A stretch of DNA of 64,000 bases from Apilactobacillus apisilvae (GCF_023380225.1 NZ_CP093362.1:1116001-1180000); one strand, 5' to 3'. Positions 16,755 to 25,686 are shown, counted from the first letter of the stretch. Numbers and translations: made by a program. The notes: generated by a model from the sequence alone, not told the origin.

Positions 16755-17627
16755 ATTAATAAATTATTAGTATTAAAAGCAATTTTAGATAACAATAGTT
16801 TTACAAAAGCAGCTAATCAACTGGGATATACTCAATCTTCAGTGAGTCAGATGATTAGATCTTTAGAATCTGAATATGATATGCAGATTTTAAAGCGTTC
16901 GCGTACAGGCATTGAACTAACAGTGCAGGGGAAAACTTTATATCCATATATTCATGAAACTATTCGTCAATATCAGTCGTTGCAAGAAACGGCTCATGCA
17001 ATCCATGGGCTTAAAACCGGAACGGTCAAGTTAGGCGCGATTACTAGTGTTAGTTGCTATTGGCTTCCGGACTTATTTAAACGGTTCAAAGAAGAATATC
17101 CTGGAATTGATTTTGTCTTAAAACAAGGTGATTATGGCACCTTACTAAGGTGGGTAAAAACTGGCGAAGTAGATTTTGCGATTATGACTGCTGATTACGG
17201 TGAAGGATTGGACAAAATCTTGATTCGTAATACTGAGATGAAAGCATTTGTGCCAAAAAATCATTCACTAGCTAAACTAAGTACTATTCCATTAGCCAAA
17301 TTATCTGATGATCCATTTATTTTGGTTCAAGGTGGTGGGTATAGTGAGCCACTCAAAGCTTTTAAACAAATTGGAATCAACGAACCCAATGTAAAATATC
17401 AAATTCAAGATGATTATACGATTATGGCAATGGTAGAAGCCGGTTTGGGAGTTAGCATTTTATCTGAATTAGTTGCTAAAAGGACCGATTTCGATATTGT
17501 TTGTCGACCAGTAAATCCTAAGGTAACGCGTCCGGTTTCAGTAGTTTGTCAGGATAAAAAGACAATGCCAATTGCTAGTAAATATTTTGTAGAATTTTTG
17601 ATCGAAAATAAAAATAAATTACAATAA
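16755..17627 (+). CDS. LysR-family transcriptional regulator with ATT start codon
   Basis: 290 residues if begun at ATT 16755. The winged HTH (NSFTKAANQLGYTQSSVSQ) lies at residues 14-32 and would be cut in half by the first conventional start (GTG 16842). A stop at 16746-16748 bounds the frame. The only spot that fits AAAGGTGATG (16741-16750) is the ATT. The effector domain (about 90-290) is complete. The gene is divergent from the amino acid permease, its likely target. ATT starts are rare (infC is the known case). Confidence 0.8.
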   Translation: MNKLLVLKAILDNNSFTKAANQLGYTQSSVSQMIRSLESEYDMQILKRSRTGIELTVQGKTLYPYIHETIRQYQSLQETAHAIHGLKTGTVKLGAITSVSCYWLPDLFKRFKEEYPGIDFVLKQGDYGTLLRWVKTGEVDFAIMTADYGEGLDKILIRNTEMKAFVPKNHSLAKLSTIPLAKLSDDPFILVQGGGYSEPLKAFKQIGINEPNVKYQIQDDYTIMAMVEAGLGVSILSELVAKRTDFDIVCRPVNPKVTRPVSVVCQDKKTMPIASKYFVEFLIENKNKLQ

Positions 17628-17629
17628 AG

Positions 17630-17666
17630 AAAGGCATCTAGAATGAAAAAATTCTAGATGCCTTTG
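17630..17666. terminator. Bidirectional terminator
   Basis: AGGCATCTAGAAT and ATTCTAGATGCCT pair; shared by lysR and the convergent amidase gene. Confidence 0.85.
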
Positions 17667-17668
17667 TT

Positions 17669-18535
17669 TTATTTATTAAAATATTGATTAATTGCTGAGC
17701 TAACTTGATCTGCAACTTTTTGTTGATAACCATTGTTACGAATATATTGAACATCATTAGTACTATCCATGAAGCCCATTTCTAGTAAAATTGCAGGCTG
17801 CGTATTCTCACGAAGAACATAATAATTACCAATTGAAACGCCACGGCTGTGTAATGGCAAATTAAAATTATCATTAACTTTATTGGCAATTTGATTAGCA
17901 TTATCATGATATTTATAAATACCAAAACCAGAAGCATTTCCATCGCCATTGGCAGAATCAAAATGGAAACTAACAAATAAATCGGCTTTTAGATTGTTTG
18001 ATAGTCTAGTTCTCTGCCCCAAACTAACATATTTGTCGCTATTCCTAGTCATTACAACATTAGCATTTAATTTTTGTAATTGATTTGCGACTTTATCAGC
18101 CATTTTTAAAGTATAAGTTTTTTCCATATATTGTTGATTTTGTGATAATGTTCCAGAATCAGAACCTCCATGACCGGGATCAATTACAATGGTTGCTTCA
18201 GCCATTTTATTACTCTTACTAGGATCATAACTGCTTTTATCTAATAGCCATGATGCAACCCAACCTTTTTGACCGTTGTATTTTACATACCACCAGTTAT
18301 TATTACTAGTTTTCATAACATTTAAATGTTGTCCATGTGGGACTTGGCTAATTATTTTAGATTGATCATTATGATCTTGTCTTAAATTTATTTTAACAGC
18401 GTTCACTTTGGGTAACGATATCAATCTTGCCAGCTCAATTATTAATATAATTAACAATAAAGCTGCTATAATTCCTCTAATTAACCAAATTCTGAACGGA
18501 GCGTTTTTAAAATCTATCCAGATTTTTTGAATCAT
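17669..18535 (-). CDS. N-acetylmuramoyl-L-alanine amidase (Amidase_3) with SH3 domain
   Basis: 288 residues. A membrane anchor lies at about 19-37 and an SH3b wall-binding domain at about 48-98. An Amidase_3 zinc domain runs from 115 to the end. Zinc ligands can be placed at H122 (VIDPGHGGSDSG), E138 and H191 (VSFHFDSA); the catalytic Glu is in LLEMGFMDS. It cleaves the bond between muramic acid and the stem peptide, probably during cell separation. Single gene. Confidence 0.9.
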   Translation of the reverse strand: MIQKIWIDFKNAPFRIWLIRGIIAALLLIILIIELARLISLPKVNAVKINLRQDHNDQSKIISQVPHGQHLNVMKTSNNNWWYVKYNGQKGWVASWLLDKSSYDPSKSNKMAEATIVIDPGHGGSDSGTLSQNQQYMEKTYTLKMADKVANQLQKLNANVVMTRNSDKYVSLGQRTRLSNNLKADLFVSFHFDSANGDGNASGFGIYKYHDNANQIANKVNDNFNLPLHSRGVSIGNYYVLRENTQPAILLEMGFMDSTNDVQYIRNNGYQQKVADQVSSAINQYFNK

Positions 18536-18616
18536 TTAATTTACCTCGATTGCAATTTTTATCTAACGTTAAGTTAGGAACTTTTTAATCTTTATATGTT
18601 AAAATTATGTAGCAAT

Positions 18617-18631
18617 TACTAATAATTATCA
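18617..18631. promoter_or_regulatory. Fur-family-like operator before the metal ABC genes
   Basis: TACTAATAATTATCA matches 12 of the 14 specified positions of the 7-1-7 Fur/Zur-type box TGATAATNATTATCA. It lies about 115 bp upstream of the ATPase start. Confidence 0.35.
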
Positions 18632-18746
18632 ATGAATAATATTTGAAATTATAAGGAGTAATTAATATTTAACATGTTTTAATTGAATTTTATTACTTAT
18701 CAAAAGTGGATGCTTTCACAATAATAAAAAGCGGAGATGATATAAC

Positions 18747-19412
18747 ATGCAAGTAGATAAGCAACCGCTGCTTTCGATTAACAATTTAAATGTAGCTGTT
18801 AAAGAACGGAATTTAATTCATAATTTATCATTTGAAATTTATCCACAAACACTCACTTGTATTACAGGCGAAAATGGTGTGGGAAAAACGACGATGGTTA
18901 AAGCAATTTTAAAAAACTTTAACAAGAATGATTCAGTAAGAGCCACGATTAAACGTAGTCAATTGCAGTATGTTCCACAGTTTAGAAATATCGATAATGA
19001 TTATCCATTAACTGTTCGTGATTTTATTGGATTGGGCTTGCAAAAGTCAATAAGACCATGGTTAAGCAAAAAAGAAAAACAAGTTATTCAAAAAATTATA
19101 AAGATGACTAATTTACAAGAATTAGCAAAAACACCATTGGGAAAGTGTTCTGGTGGTGAACAGCAACGAGTATTTTTAGCGCAAGCATTGGTATCAGATC
19201 CGAAGCTTTTAATTTTGGATGAGAGTACTGCCAGTTTAGATAAAGAAGCTAAATTTTTATTGTTGGACGTAGTTAAGGAAGTTATTAAACAGACTGGAAC
19301 TGCAGTGATTTTCATTACCCATGATCCCATCTTAGTTAAAACATATGGTGATTTTGATTTAAATATATCTAATCATCATGGAATGCTTTCTGCTCTAAAG
19401 GGGGTAAAATGA
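18747..19412 (+). CDS. Metal ABC transporter ATP-binding protein (ZnuC/MntB type)
   Basis: 221 residues. Walker A GENGVGKTT (about 43-51), signature CSGGEQQRV (about 133-141) and Walker B LLILDEST (about 155-162) are all intact. It overlaps the permease gene by 4 bases (ATGA). The gene pair lacks a substrate-binding protein gene; the neighbouring lipoprotein is not of the ZnuA type. Zinc, manganese and iron importers of this class cannot be told apart by eye. Confidence 0.88.
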   Translation: MQVDKQPLLSINNLNVAVKERNLIHNLSFEIYPQTLTCITGENGVGKTTMVKAILKNFNKNDSVRATIKRSQLQYVPQFRNIDNDYPLTVRDFIGLGLQKSIRPWLSKKEKQVIQKIIKMTNLQELAKTPLGKCSGGEQQRVFLAQALVSDPKLLILDESTASLDKEAKFLLLDVVKEVIKQTGTAVIFITHDPILVKTYGDFDLNISNHHGMLSALKGVK

Positions 19413-20215
19413 TGTTAGATATGTTTAGTTATCCATTTATGCAATATGCATTTATCGCTAGTTTTTTCATATCTGTTATATGTGGAATGATGGGAGTATT
19501 TGTTGTTGCTAGAAGGACTGCTTTCTTTACTCATACACTTTCAGAGATAAGTTTCTCAGGAGCTTCATTTGGAGTTTTTCTAGGGACTAATCCAATTATT
19601 GGAATGCTAATTTTTACAGTTTTAAGTTCATTAATGATTGGAACGGTTGGCTCCAAAGTGAGTCGGCGTGAATCATCGATTAGTGTTTTTTCGGTATTAT
19701 TTATCGGACTTGGAATATTATTTCTTTCATTAGCTAATAGTCAGTCTAGCTATGCTACTAATATTTTATTTGGTAGTATTGTGGGAATAAGTTTAAGTAA
19801 TGTAACAACTTTAGTTGCATTAAGTGTACTAATTATTGTATTAATTACTTTAATTTATCGAAAGCTAAAATATAATTCTTTTGACGATATTGGTGCTAAT
19901 TTTAATTCTAGATCTAATACTTTTGTTTCAATTGTATTTTTGATATTGTTAGCATGTACAGTTAGTGTAACAGCTCAAATTGTGGGTTCATTGCTAATCT
20001 TTGCATTACTAACAATTCCAGCTGCATCTGCTAAATACTTTGCTCATAGTATCTGGGGAATGACAGCTTTATCATTCTTATTTTCTTTGATTGGGACATG
20101 GGTCGGATTATATTTAAGCTTTATCACTAATCTATCCGTTAGTTTCTTTATTGCATTAATCGAAACCATTATTTACGTTATTGCAGTTTTTTACGATAAA
20201 GTAACAAGAATTTAA
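19409..20215 (+). CDS. Metal ABC transporter permease (ZnuB/MntC type)
   Basis: 268 residues with eight or nine hydrophobic segments and the ABC-3 family pattern: MMGVFVVARRTAFFTHTLSEISFSG near residues 27-50 and GSLLIFALLTIPAASA near 193-208. It pairs with the ATPase through a 4-base overlap and translational coupling. Confidence 0.88.
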   Translation: MMLDMFSYPFMQYAFIASFFISVICGMMGVFVVARRTAFFTHTLSEISFSGASFGVFLGTNPIIGMLIFTVLSSLMIGTVGSKVSRRESSISVFSVLFIGLGILFLSLANSQSSYATNILFGSIVGISLSNVTTLVALSVLIIVLITLIYRKLKYNSFDDIGANFNSRSNTFVSIVFLILLACTVSVTAQIVGSLLIFALLTIPAASAKYFAHSIWGMTALSFLFSLIGTWVGLYLSFITNLSVSFFIALIETIIYVIAVFYDKVTRI

Positions 20216-20296
20216 CTTAAACTTTAAACAAATTGTTAAGTTCATTTGTTATACTGTTTCTAATAAATAGTTTTACAAGGAGATGCTAATTTTTAT

Positions 20297-21061
20297 ATGA
20301 AAGCATGGAAAAAAATCGTGCCAGCAGTTGCTGTTTTAGGATTAGTTTTGACAGCTTGTGGCCAAGGTAATAGTAATAAGTCATCAGATAGTAGTTCAAA
20401 AGAACAATCTACAAAAATGAGTGATTCTTCAAGTAGCTCATCTAATGACAGTTCTAGCAATTCGAGTTCTGATAAATCATCAAGTAATGAATCATCGAGT
20501 AATTCAAGCTCATCAAATGGTTCTATGAGCTCTAGTAAGGCTAATTCAGACAATAGTGGATTAGGTAATGAAAAACTACCTAGATCTAGCTCAGAAAAAT
20601 CACAAATGAATGGTAACAATAGCAATTACAATGTTAAATATTCTTCTGATGGTGCAACATTTAACAAAAAGACTTACAATAATTCAAGTGAAGCTAGTCA
20701 AAATGTTGACTATCAAAGTAGTGATAGTACTAAAGGACTACCTTCAGTGGACTTAGGTTACAATGTTAAAGGTCATGAAGATCGTGGTGCTGGTCAAGCA
20801 TATGTAAGTACCAATTTTGGTAATTGGTCATTAGTATCACATGGTAATACTCAAAATGGTGGCGATTCAGCATTATCAAATGCTAAAGCCGCTACTCAAT
20901 TTATTCAAAGTAATGCTTTACCAATTCCTCAAGGAAAAGGTTCAATTAAACTAGAAAATGATTCTCAAAGCTCAGTTACTTGGCAAGAAGGCAATGTTGT
21001 TTATACAGTTAAAGCTCCAAATGTAAATTCAGCTTTAAAGATGGCAACATCAATTAAATAA
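20297..21061 (+). CDS. Serine-rich surface lipoprotein
   Basis: 254 residues. The lipoprotein signal ends in LTAC (Cys at about 22). Residues about 26-105 are a low-complexity Ser/Asn/Asp/Lys spacer, probably a wall-spanning stalk. The C-terminal 120 residues form a folded domain (YNVKGHEDRGAGQAYVSTNF, then SVTWQEGNVVYTVKAP). Not a metal-binding protein of the ZnuA class, despite following the permease. Function unknown; similar stalked lipoproteins are common in lactobacilli. Confidence 0.7.
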   Translation: MKAWKKIVPAVAVLGLVLTACGQGNSNKSSDSSSKEQSTKMSDSSSSSSNDSSSNSSSDKSSSNESSSNSSSSNGSMSSSKANSDNSGLGNEKLPRSSSEKSQMNGNNSNYNVKYSSDGATFNKKTYNNSSEASQNVDYQSSDSTKGLPSVDLGYNVKGHEDRGAGQAYVSTNFGNWSLVSHGNTQNGGDSALSNAKAATQFIQSNALPIPQGKGSIKLENDSQSSVTWQEGNVVYTVKAPNVNSALKMATSIK

Positions 21062-21063
21062 TA

Positions 21064-21110
21064 AAACCTAATGGCTTAGAAACTTGTTTGGTTTCTAGGT
21101 CATTTTTTGA
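21064..21110 (+). terminator. Terminator after the serine-rich lipoprotein
   Basis: AATGGCTTAGAAAC and GTTTCTAGGTCATT pair with G-U pairs, then TTTTTT. Confidence 0.8.
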
Positions 21111-21145
21111 TAAAATTTTAGCTAGTCTATAAAAGGAAAGTTATT

Positions 21146-22075
21146 ATGATTATAAATAAAAAAGCAATAAAATTTATGCTTGTCATTGTATTATTATTTT
21201 GTGTATTCTTTTTTTGTAGTAAAACAGTAAATGCTGATAATAAAAGTGATTCACCAGTTGCTTATGATATTTCGCAGTATCAGGGCTATTTAACCGATAA
21301 TCAGGCTAAACAACTAAAAAAAGAAATAAAGTTTGTTATTTTAAGAGTTCAAGATGGTAGTTATATGGATGTTAAATTTCAAAATAATGTTAAGCTAATG
21401 AATCGTTATAATATAAAATATGGGGTTTATAGTTATAGTGAATATACAAACTCTTATCAAGCTAGAATTGAAGCACGCAGATTACATCATAATGCTTTGG
21501 GAGCGCTTTTTTATGTAAACGACTATGAACTTCAAATGAACAAAAATTCTGATGAAGCAACCTCTTCATGGGCACATGAAATGCGTAAAATAAGTGGTGG
21601 CAAACCGGTTGTTCTATATGGTTCTAGAAGTAAAATCGATGGTTTCGATAATAAGACTTTAAAAGACTATAATAATATCTGGCTAGCTTCTTACTCTAAG
21701 TATATGCCTAATCCTTCGTATCACTATGATTTGTGGCAATTTACCGATAAATATCCAAGTGTTTCTTTAAATCAGCGCTTAGATGCTAATATGGTTCCTT
21801 ATAATGGTAATATTAATAATCTTTTGTATCAAAAACATAAACAGGGGTCTAAAGTTCACTTAGAAAATTATTATCATCAAAAGAACATGAGTTATTTTAA
21901 GGTCATTAATAAAAAGGGGATTCCACTTTACGTTAACGGAAAGTATCTGAGAACTGCTAAGTATGGTGAAGTATTAGCTATTAAGTCATTCGATATTAAA
22001 AATAATCGTGTTATGGCAAAAGGAAATTTAGCGACTTATACTTCTCGAAAAACTTCAGTTGCTATTTATCAATAA
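21146..22075 (+). CDS. Secreted GH25 muramidase (lysozyme)
   Basis: 309 residues. A signal peptide (1-30) is followed by a GH25 domain (about 38-225): AYDISQYQG carries the first catalytic Asp (D41), and FYVNDYE the DxE-type pair. LYGSRSKIDGF, NIWLASYS and YDLWQFTD are further family blocks. The C-terminal 75 residues (KKGIPLYVNGKYLRTAKYGE) resemble an SH3-like or S-layer-type wall-binding module. It cuts peptidoglycan glycan strands. It is followed closely by another secreted gene and may be co-transcribed with it. Confidence 0.88.
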   Translation: MIINKKAIKFMLVIVLLFCVFFFCSKTVNADNKSDSPVAYDISQYQGYLTDNQAKQLKKEIKFVILRVQDGSYMDVKFQNNVKLMNRYNIKYGVYSYSEYTNSYQARIEARRLHHNALGALFYVNDYELQMNKNSDEATSSWAHEMRKISGGKPVVLYGSRSKIDGFDNKTLKDYNNIWLASYSKYMPNPSYHYDLWQFTDKYPSVSLNQRLDANMVPYNGNINNLLYQKHKQGSKVHLENYYHQKNMSYFKVINKKGIPLYVNGKYLRTAKYGEVLAIKSFDIKNNRVMAKGNLATYTSRKTSVAIYQ

Positions 22076-22092
22076 TAAAAGGGAGTTTTTAT

Positions 22093-22539
22093 ATGAAGCA
22101 AAATTTAATTAAGAAAGCTTTAGTTAGTATCGTTTTAATTGGTGGTTTATTATTAACCGGTAATTCCATAGCATCGGCGAATGTAAATCATAATTCTCAT
22201 TCTAGTGATATCAAAACTTATCATAGATCAATTAAATTAAATAACGAAAAAGTATCGATAAATAATAAAGGAACACTTTATACTAATAAGCATCATATCA
22301 ATTTAAATAAACTGATTGATTCGAATAACTATGCAGCAACTGTTTCTAAAAAATCAATGACTACGAAATTCTATAAAGTTACTAAAAATCAAAAACGTCA
22401 TTTTAGCCAATCGGTAAAATATTATGTAAATATTTATGGTAAAGGTTTTAATGAAAAGGGTTGGTTAAGTAGTAAATATGTTCATTTTAATAAATCTGAT
22501 GAAATGAAAAATACACCCCTATATGCCACTCATCCTTAA
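22093..22539 (+). CDS. Small secreted protein of unknown function
   Basis: 148 residues with a signal peptide cleaved after ASA (about 30). The mature part is basic and rich in His, Asn, Lys and Tyr, with a VKYYVNIYGKGFNEKGWLSS segment like the wall-binding repeats of other lactobacillus exoproteins. It is 17 bp behind the GH25 gene with its own GGGAG site, so it is probably in the same operon. Confidence 0.7.
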   Translation: MKQNLIKKALVSIVLIGGLLLTGNSIASANVNHNSHSSDIKTYHRSIKLNNEKVSINNKGTLYTNKHHINLNKLIDSNNYAATVSKKSMTTKFYKVTKNQKRHFSQSVKYYVNIYGKGFNEKGWLSSKYVHFNKSDEMKNTPLYATHP

Positions 22540-22549
22540 AAAGATATAA

Positions 22550-22583
22550 AAAAATAGAACCCCCTTATGGGAGTTCTATTTTT
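22550..22583. terminator. Bidirectional terminator
   Basis: AAAATAGAAC.CCC and GGG.GTTCTATTTT pair around TTAT. Confidence 0.85.
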
Positions 22584-22599
22584 TATATTCTTTCAAATG

Positions 22600-22992
22600 T
22601 TATTTAACGATTTGGCAGAATTCAATTTTTTCGTGGTTAGGACCTTGAATATTGAAGAAACGAATACCATTATCCCAGAATGAAGGGATTGATTGGATTT
22701 CGTCATCTAAAACATTGAAGCCTTGTTCTTTAGCGGCAGCAAATGCTTTATCAACATCAGTACAGTTCATAGAAATATGGTTAATAGCACCATTTTCCAT
22801 GGCAACTGGATCGCCTTCCCATGTTTCAACAGTTAAGTTACCGTATCTCATGAAGGCACAACGATTTTCACCATTGTGGAATGCTCCAGCTTGGTCAAAT
22901 CCTAATGATTTGTAGAATTCAATTGTCTTGTCTAAATCTTTTGAAGGGATTCCAACGTGTTGTAATCCGTCAAAGTAATCGTTTAAAGCCAT
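22600..22992 (-). CDS. VOC-family (glyoxalase-like) protein
   Basis: 130 residues from ATG 22992, after TTTGGAGG; an in-frame TTG farther upstream is inside the ribosome binding site. Two beta-alpha-beta-beta-beta VOC halves are visible: HVGIPSKDLDKTIEFYKSLGF, then INHISMNCTDVDKAFAAAK and IEFCQ. Metal-ligand candidates are His (HVGIP), His (HISM) and Glu (IEFC). It is 20 bp behind the mannitol dehydrogenase in one transcript, which suggests a role in sugar or methylglyoxal handling. The substrate is unknown. Confidence 0.85.
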   Translation of the reverse strand: MALNDYFDGLQHVGIPSKDLDKTIEFYKSLGFDQAGAFHNGENRCAFMRYGNLTVETWEGDPVAMENGAINHISMNCTDVDKAFAAAKEQGFNVLDDEIQSIPSFWDNGIRFFNIQGPNHEKIEFCQIVK

Positions 22993-23012
22993 AATGTCAT
23001 CCTCCAAATAAA

Positions 23013-24014
23013 TTAGTCAGAAACTTTAACTACACATTTACCTTTAAGGTCTGAAGTACCATCTAGAACGCCTTCAACATCTTCTAAGCTGATAACGTTA
23101 TCGATGATGTCAGCAACATTAACACCTTTGCTTTGTAGTAATGCAATAGCATCTTCAAATGAGTTAGGGTTAATGAATGCACCCTTAATAGTTAATTGTT
23201 TTTGGAATACTTCGTAAGTGTTCATTTGGAATTTTTGGTCAGGAGCACCAACACCAAACATTAATACTTGAGCACCCTTAACAGTTGCTTCAACAGCTTG
23301 TTCTTGAGTAGCAGGTTGACCAACAGCTTCGATAACAACATCGTATTCTGCAGGAATCTTTTCCTTAGTAGTGTTGATAACTTTGTCAGCACCAGTCTTT
23401 TCTTTTTCAGCAGCTAATTTGTCATCGTGACGACCAGTTAAAGTAACTGATTTAACACCGTATGATTTTAGCATTTGAGCAAAGATTAGACCCATGAAAC
23501 CATCACCAATAACTAAAGCGTTTTGGTAAGGCTTAATGTCTAATAAATCCATACCATGAACGGCACATGAAATAGGTTCACATGTAGCAGCTGATTTTAA
23601 ATCAACATTTTCAGGTAATTTGTATACAACTTGTGTAGGAGCAGTGAAGTATTCTTCTAGTCCACCGTTTCTAGTAACACCAACGGCTGATAGGTTTTCA
23701 CATAATTCTGGACGAGCTGTACGACAGTACTTACATTTACCACAGTAGATGTTAGGGTCAACAGTTACACGGTCACCAACTTTGTAGTCAGTAACGTCTG
23801 ATCCAACAGCTGAGATAACACCTGAGTTTTCGTGACCTAAAACGATTGGGGGAACAGCTGGAGCTGAACCTGGAAGTCCATTGTATAATGCGTAGTCAGT
23901 ACCACAAATACCAGCATACTTAGCGTTTACAACAACTTCGTTAGCCTTTGGTTCAGGTTTTTCAGTATTTTGAATTTCTAATTGTTTCTTACCAGTTAAA
24001 ACTAATGCTTTCAT
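23013..24014 (-). CDS. mdh: Mannitol 2-dehydrogenase, zinc-dependent MDR family
   Basis: 333 residues. The catalytic zinc site GICGTDYALYNGLPG and GHENSG, the four-cysteine structural zinc loop CGKCKYCRTARPELC (about 93-107), and the Rossmann motif VIGDGFMG are intact. As I recall them, the Leuconostoc and heterofermentative lactobacillus mannitol dehydrogenases read almost the same through NLSAVGVTRNGG and MFGVGAPDQKFQMNTYEVFQ. It reduces fructose to mannitol with NADH. In fructophilic bacteria this replaces ethanol formation as an electron sink. A long palindrome lies in its promoter region. Confidence 0.88.
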   Translation of the reverse strand: MKALVLTGKKQLEIQNTEKPEPKANEVVVNAKYAGICGTDYALYNGLPGSAPAVPPIVLGHENSGVISAVGSDVTDYKVGDRVTVDPNIYCGKCKYCRTARPELCENLSAVGVTRNGGLEEYFTAPTQVVYKLPENVDLKSAATCEPISCAVHGMDLLDIKPYQNALVIGDGFMGLIFAQMLKSYGVKSVTLTGRHDDKLAAEKEKTGADKVINTTKEKIPAEYDVVIEAVGQPATQEQAVEATVKGAQVLMFGVGAPDQKFQMNTYEVFQKQLTIKGAFINPNSFEDAIALLQSKGVNVADIIDNVISLEDVEGVLDGTSDLKGKCVVKVSD

Positions 24015-24057
24015 AATTCAAGATCCTTTCATATTGAATTTCAAGTTTATTAATTTC

Positions 24058-24089
24058 TTGTGCAAAATGATTAATTAATCATTTCACAA
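24058..24089. promoter_or_regulatory. Long palindromic operator candidate upstream of mdh
   Basis: AAATGATTAATTAATCATTT (24065-24084) is a perfect 20-bp palindrome flanked by TTGTG and CACAA, which extend the symmetry. The outer words look like Rex half-sites, but their spacing is far too wide for a standard Rex box. Confidence 0.4.
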
Positions 24090-24257
24090 TCTTACAACTA
24101 TTATGATAACTCATTTTTCAAAAAAAGAAAGCATTTTGTGGCAAATTTATTGAAAAAATCTTATAAAAAAAGGAATGATTGTTATGAAAACTTACTATGA
24201 AAGGGTTTACAAGAATCATTCCTGGCTAAAAAATATTTTATTTTATTTTGTGCGCAA

Positions 24258-25136
24258 TTACACTTTCTTTAGTAATTCGTCTGCTAAAGCGAAATTACCA
24301 TAAGTTGCTGAACCGTTATCTACAATCGATGGTATTGCAATATAATCATCAATATTATCGATGTTTATATATCCATTTAGTAAATTTTCAAATTCAGCGC
24401 GAACTTTATTGAGAAATGTTTCACTAACTACGCCACCACCAAATATTAATTTGGAAGGACGAAATGCGAGAGTCGCTTGTAACGCCGCTTGAGCAACATA
24501 ATAAGCCATAATATCCCATACATGATTGTCTAATGGAACATCTTTTCCTTTTTTATTTAAACGGGCTTCAAAAGTAGGGCCAGCGACTAATCCTTCCAAG
24601 CAATCTCCATGATAGGGGCAAATGCCGGCAAAATTTTGATCGTCAGGATGACGTTTTAACTTGATATGCCCTAATTCTGGATGTCCCATGTCACCAACAA
24701 ATTGACCATTAATGATAATTCCTGCACCAACACCAGTTCCAATCGTGTAATAAACCATTGAATTAAGATTAACATCATGTTTTGCTAGATTGATATATTC
24801 TCCATACACAGATCCGTTTACGTCAGTGGTCCAATAAATGGGTACATCTAATGATTTTTTAATAGTTCCCAAAAAGTTAACATTAGACCAACCTTCTTTT
24901 GGTGTATCTGTAATATAACCAAATTTTGAAGATTGTTTTCTGACCTCAATAGGACCAAATGATGCAATACTTAATGCTGCTAAATCTTTAAACTTTTTAA
25001 AAAAATTAATTGTTTTAGTTAATGTTTCATCGGGCGTGGTAGTTTTTATAATTTCGCTATCTACAATTTGGTAGTCATTATTTCCAACTGCACATACAAA
25101 TTTTGTGCCACCGGCCTCGATACTTCCAAGTAACAT
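24258..25136 (-). CDS. scrK: ROK-family fructokinase
   Basis: 292 residues. The ATP-binding motif SIEAGGTKFVCAVG is at the N-terminus and the ROK zinc motif GHIKLKRHPDDQNFAGICPYHGDCLEG at about 155-180. IYWTTDVNGSVYGEY carries the catalytic Asp. It phosphorylates fructose to fructose 6-phosphate. The ribosome binding site is AAGGAG. With the mannitol dehydrogenase next to it, it forms a fructose-use locus. The symbol is by analogy; glucose or mannose could also be substrates. Confidence 0.85.
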   Translation of the reverse strand: MLLGSIEAGGTKFVCAVGNNDYQIVDSEIIKTTTPDETLTKTINFFKKFKDLAALSIASFGPIEVRKQSSKFGYITDTPKEGWSNVNFLGTIKKSLDVPIYWTTDVNGSVYGEYINLAKHDVNLNSMVYYTIGTGVGAGIIINGQFVGDMGHPELGHIKLKRHPDDQNFAGICPYHGDCLEGLVAGPTFEARLNKKGKDVPLDNHVWDIMAYYVAQAALQATLAFRPSKLIFGGGVVSETFLNKVRAEFENLLNGYINIDNIDDYIAIPSIVDNGSATYGNFALADELLKKV

Positions 25137-25299
25137 AAAATTACTCCTTATGGGTATCTAATTATTTATACTTACATTAATAATAAATTTTAAATGATTA
25201 AATGTCAAAATAAAAAATAAATTGGTATAGTAGCAAAAGGCATTCTCATTATTGTATGATAATATTAAAATAAATTTATTTAAAAGAAGGCTTAAAATT

Positions 25300-25686
25300 A
25301 TGCTTATTAGAAAATTGATCTATATTGCTTTCTTTAGCTTTATCGGTGGATCTATTAGGGGATATCTTACTTTTGTTGCTGGTAATAATCATTTTATAGC
25401 AACCATTTTTATCAATATTATTGGATCATTCTTATTAGCACTATTAACCTCAGTTGTGGTTAAATTATTAGATGCATCGGAAGATTTAGTTGATGGATTA
25501 AGTGTAGGCTTAATTGGTGGCTTTACAACATTTTCAACCTTTTCTTTTGAAAGTATTACCTTATTAATGAATCACCAAATTGGTCTAGGTATTTTATATA
25601 TAATTATTAGTTTAATTGGCGGTTTGTTATTTGGTATGCTTGGAGCAAATCTAGGGAAACAATATATGGAAAAGAGGCATCAATAA
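25300..25686 (+). CDS. crcB: Fluoride channel CrcB/Fluc, first of a pair
   Basis: 128 residues with four membrane helices. I start at ATG 25300, 9 bases after AGAAGG; the in-frame ATG at 25252 has no site. GGSIRGYL and GGFTTFSTFS are the signature motifs. Fluc channels are antiparallel dimers that export fluoride. Many lactobacilli carry two genes for a heterodimer, as here. The stop overlaps the next gene's ATG by one base. I found no fluoride riboswitch. Confidence 0.92.
   Translation: MLIRKLIYIAFFSFIGGSIRGYLTFVAGNNHFIATIFINIIGSFLLALLTSVVVKLLDASEDLVDGLSVGLIGGFTTFSTFSFESITLLMNHQIGLGILYIIISLIGGLLFGMLGANLGKQYMEKRHQ

Noticed and set aside
20293..20625. Leu/Glu-rich open frame on the minus strand
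   Set aside because: It is the antisense of the Ser-rich stalk of the lipoprotein at 20297-21061; low-complexity codons leave the opposite strand open. No ribosome binding site.
24058..24089. Standard Rex box at mdh
   Set aside because: TTGTG and CACAA are 32 bp end to end rather than about 18, so the site is reported as an unassigned palindrome.
24184..24303. 38-codon plus-strand frame (MKTYYERVYKNHS...) antisense to the fructokinase end
   Set aside because: The AGGAAT before it is part of a GGAATGATT/AATCATTCC hairpin that works as the fructokinase terminator region, and the rest is antisense to a real gene.
25137..25299. Possible fluoride riboswitch before the crcB pair
   Set aside because: The conserved crcB-motif elements are not present; only an AT-rich promoter region is seen.
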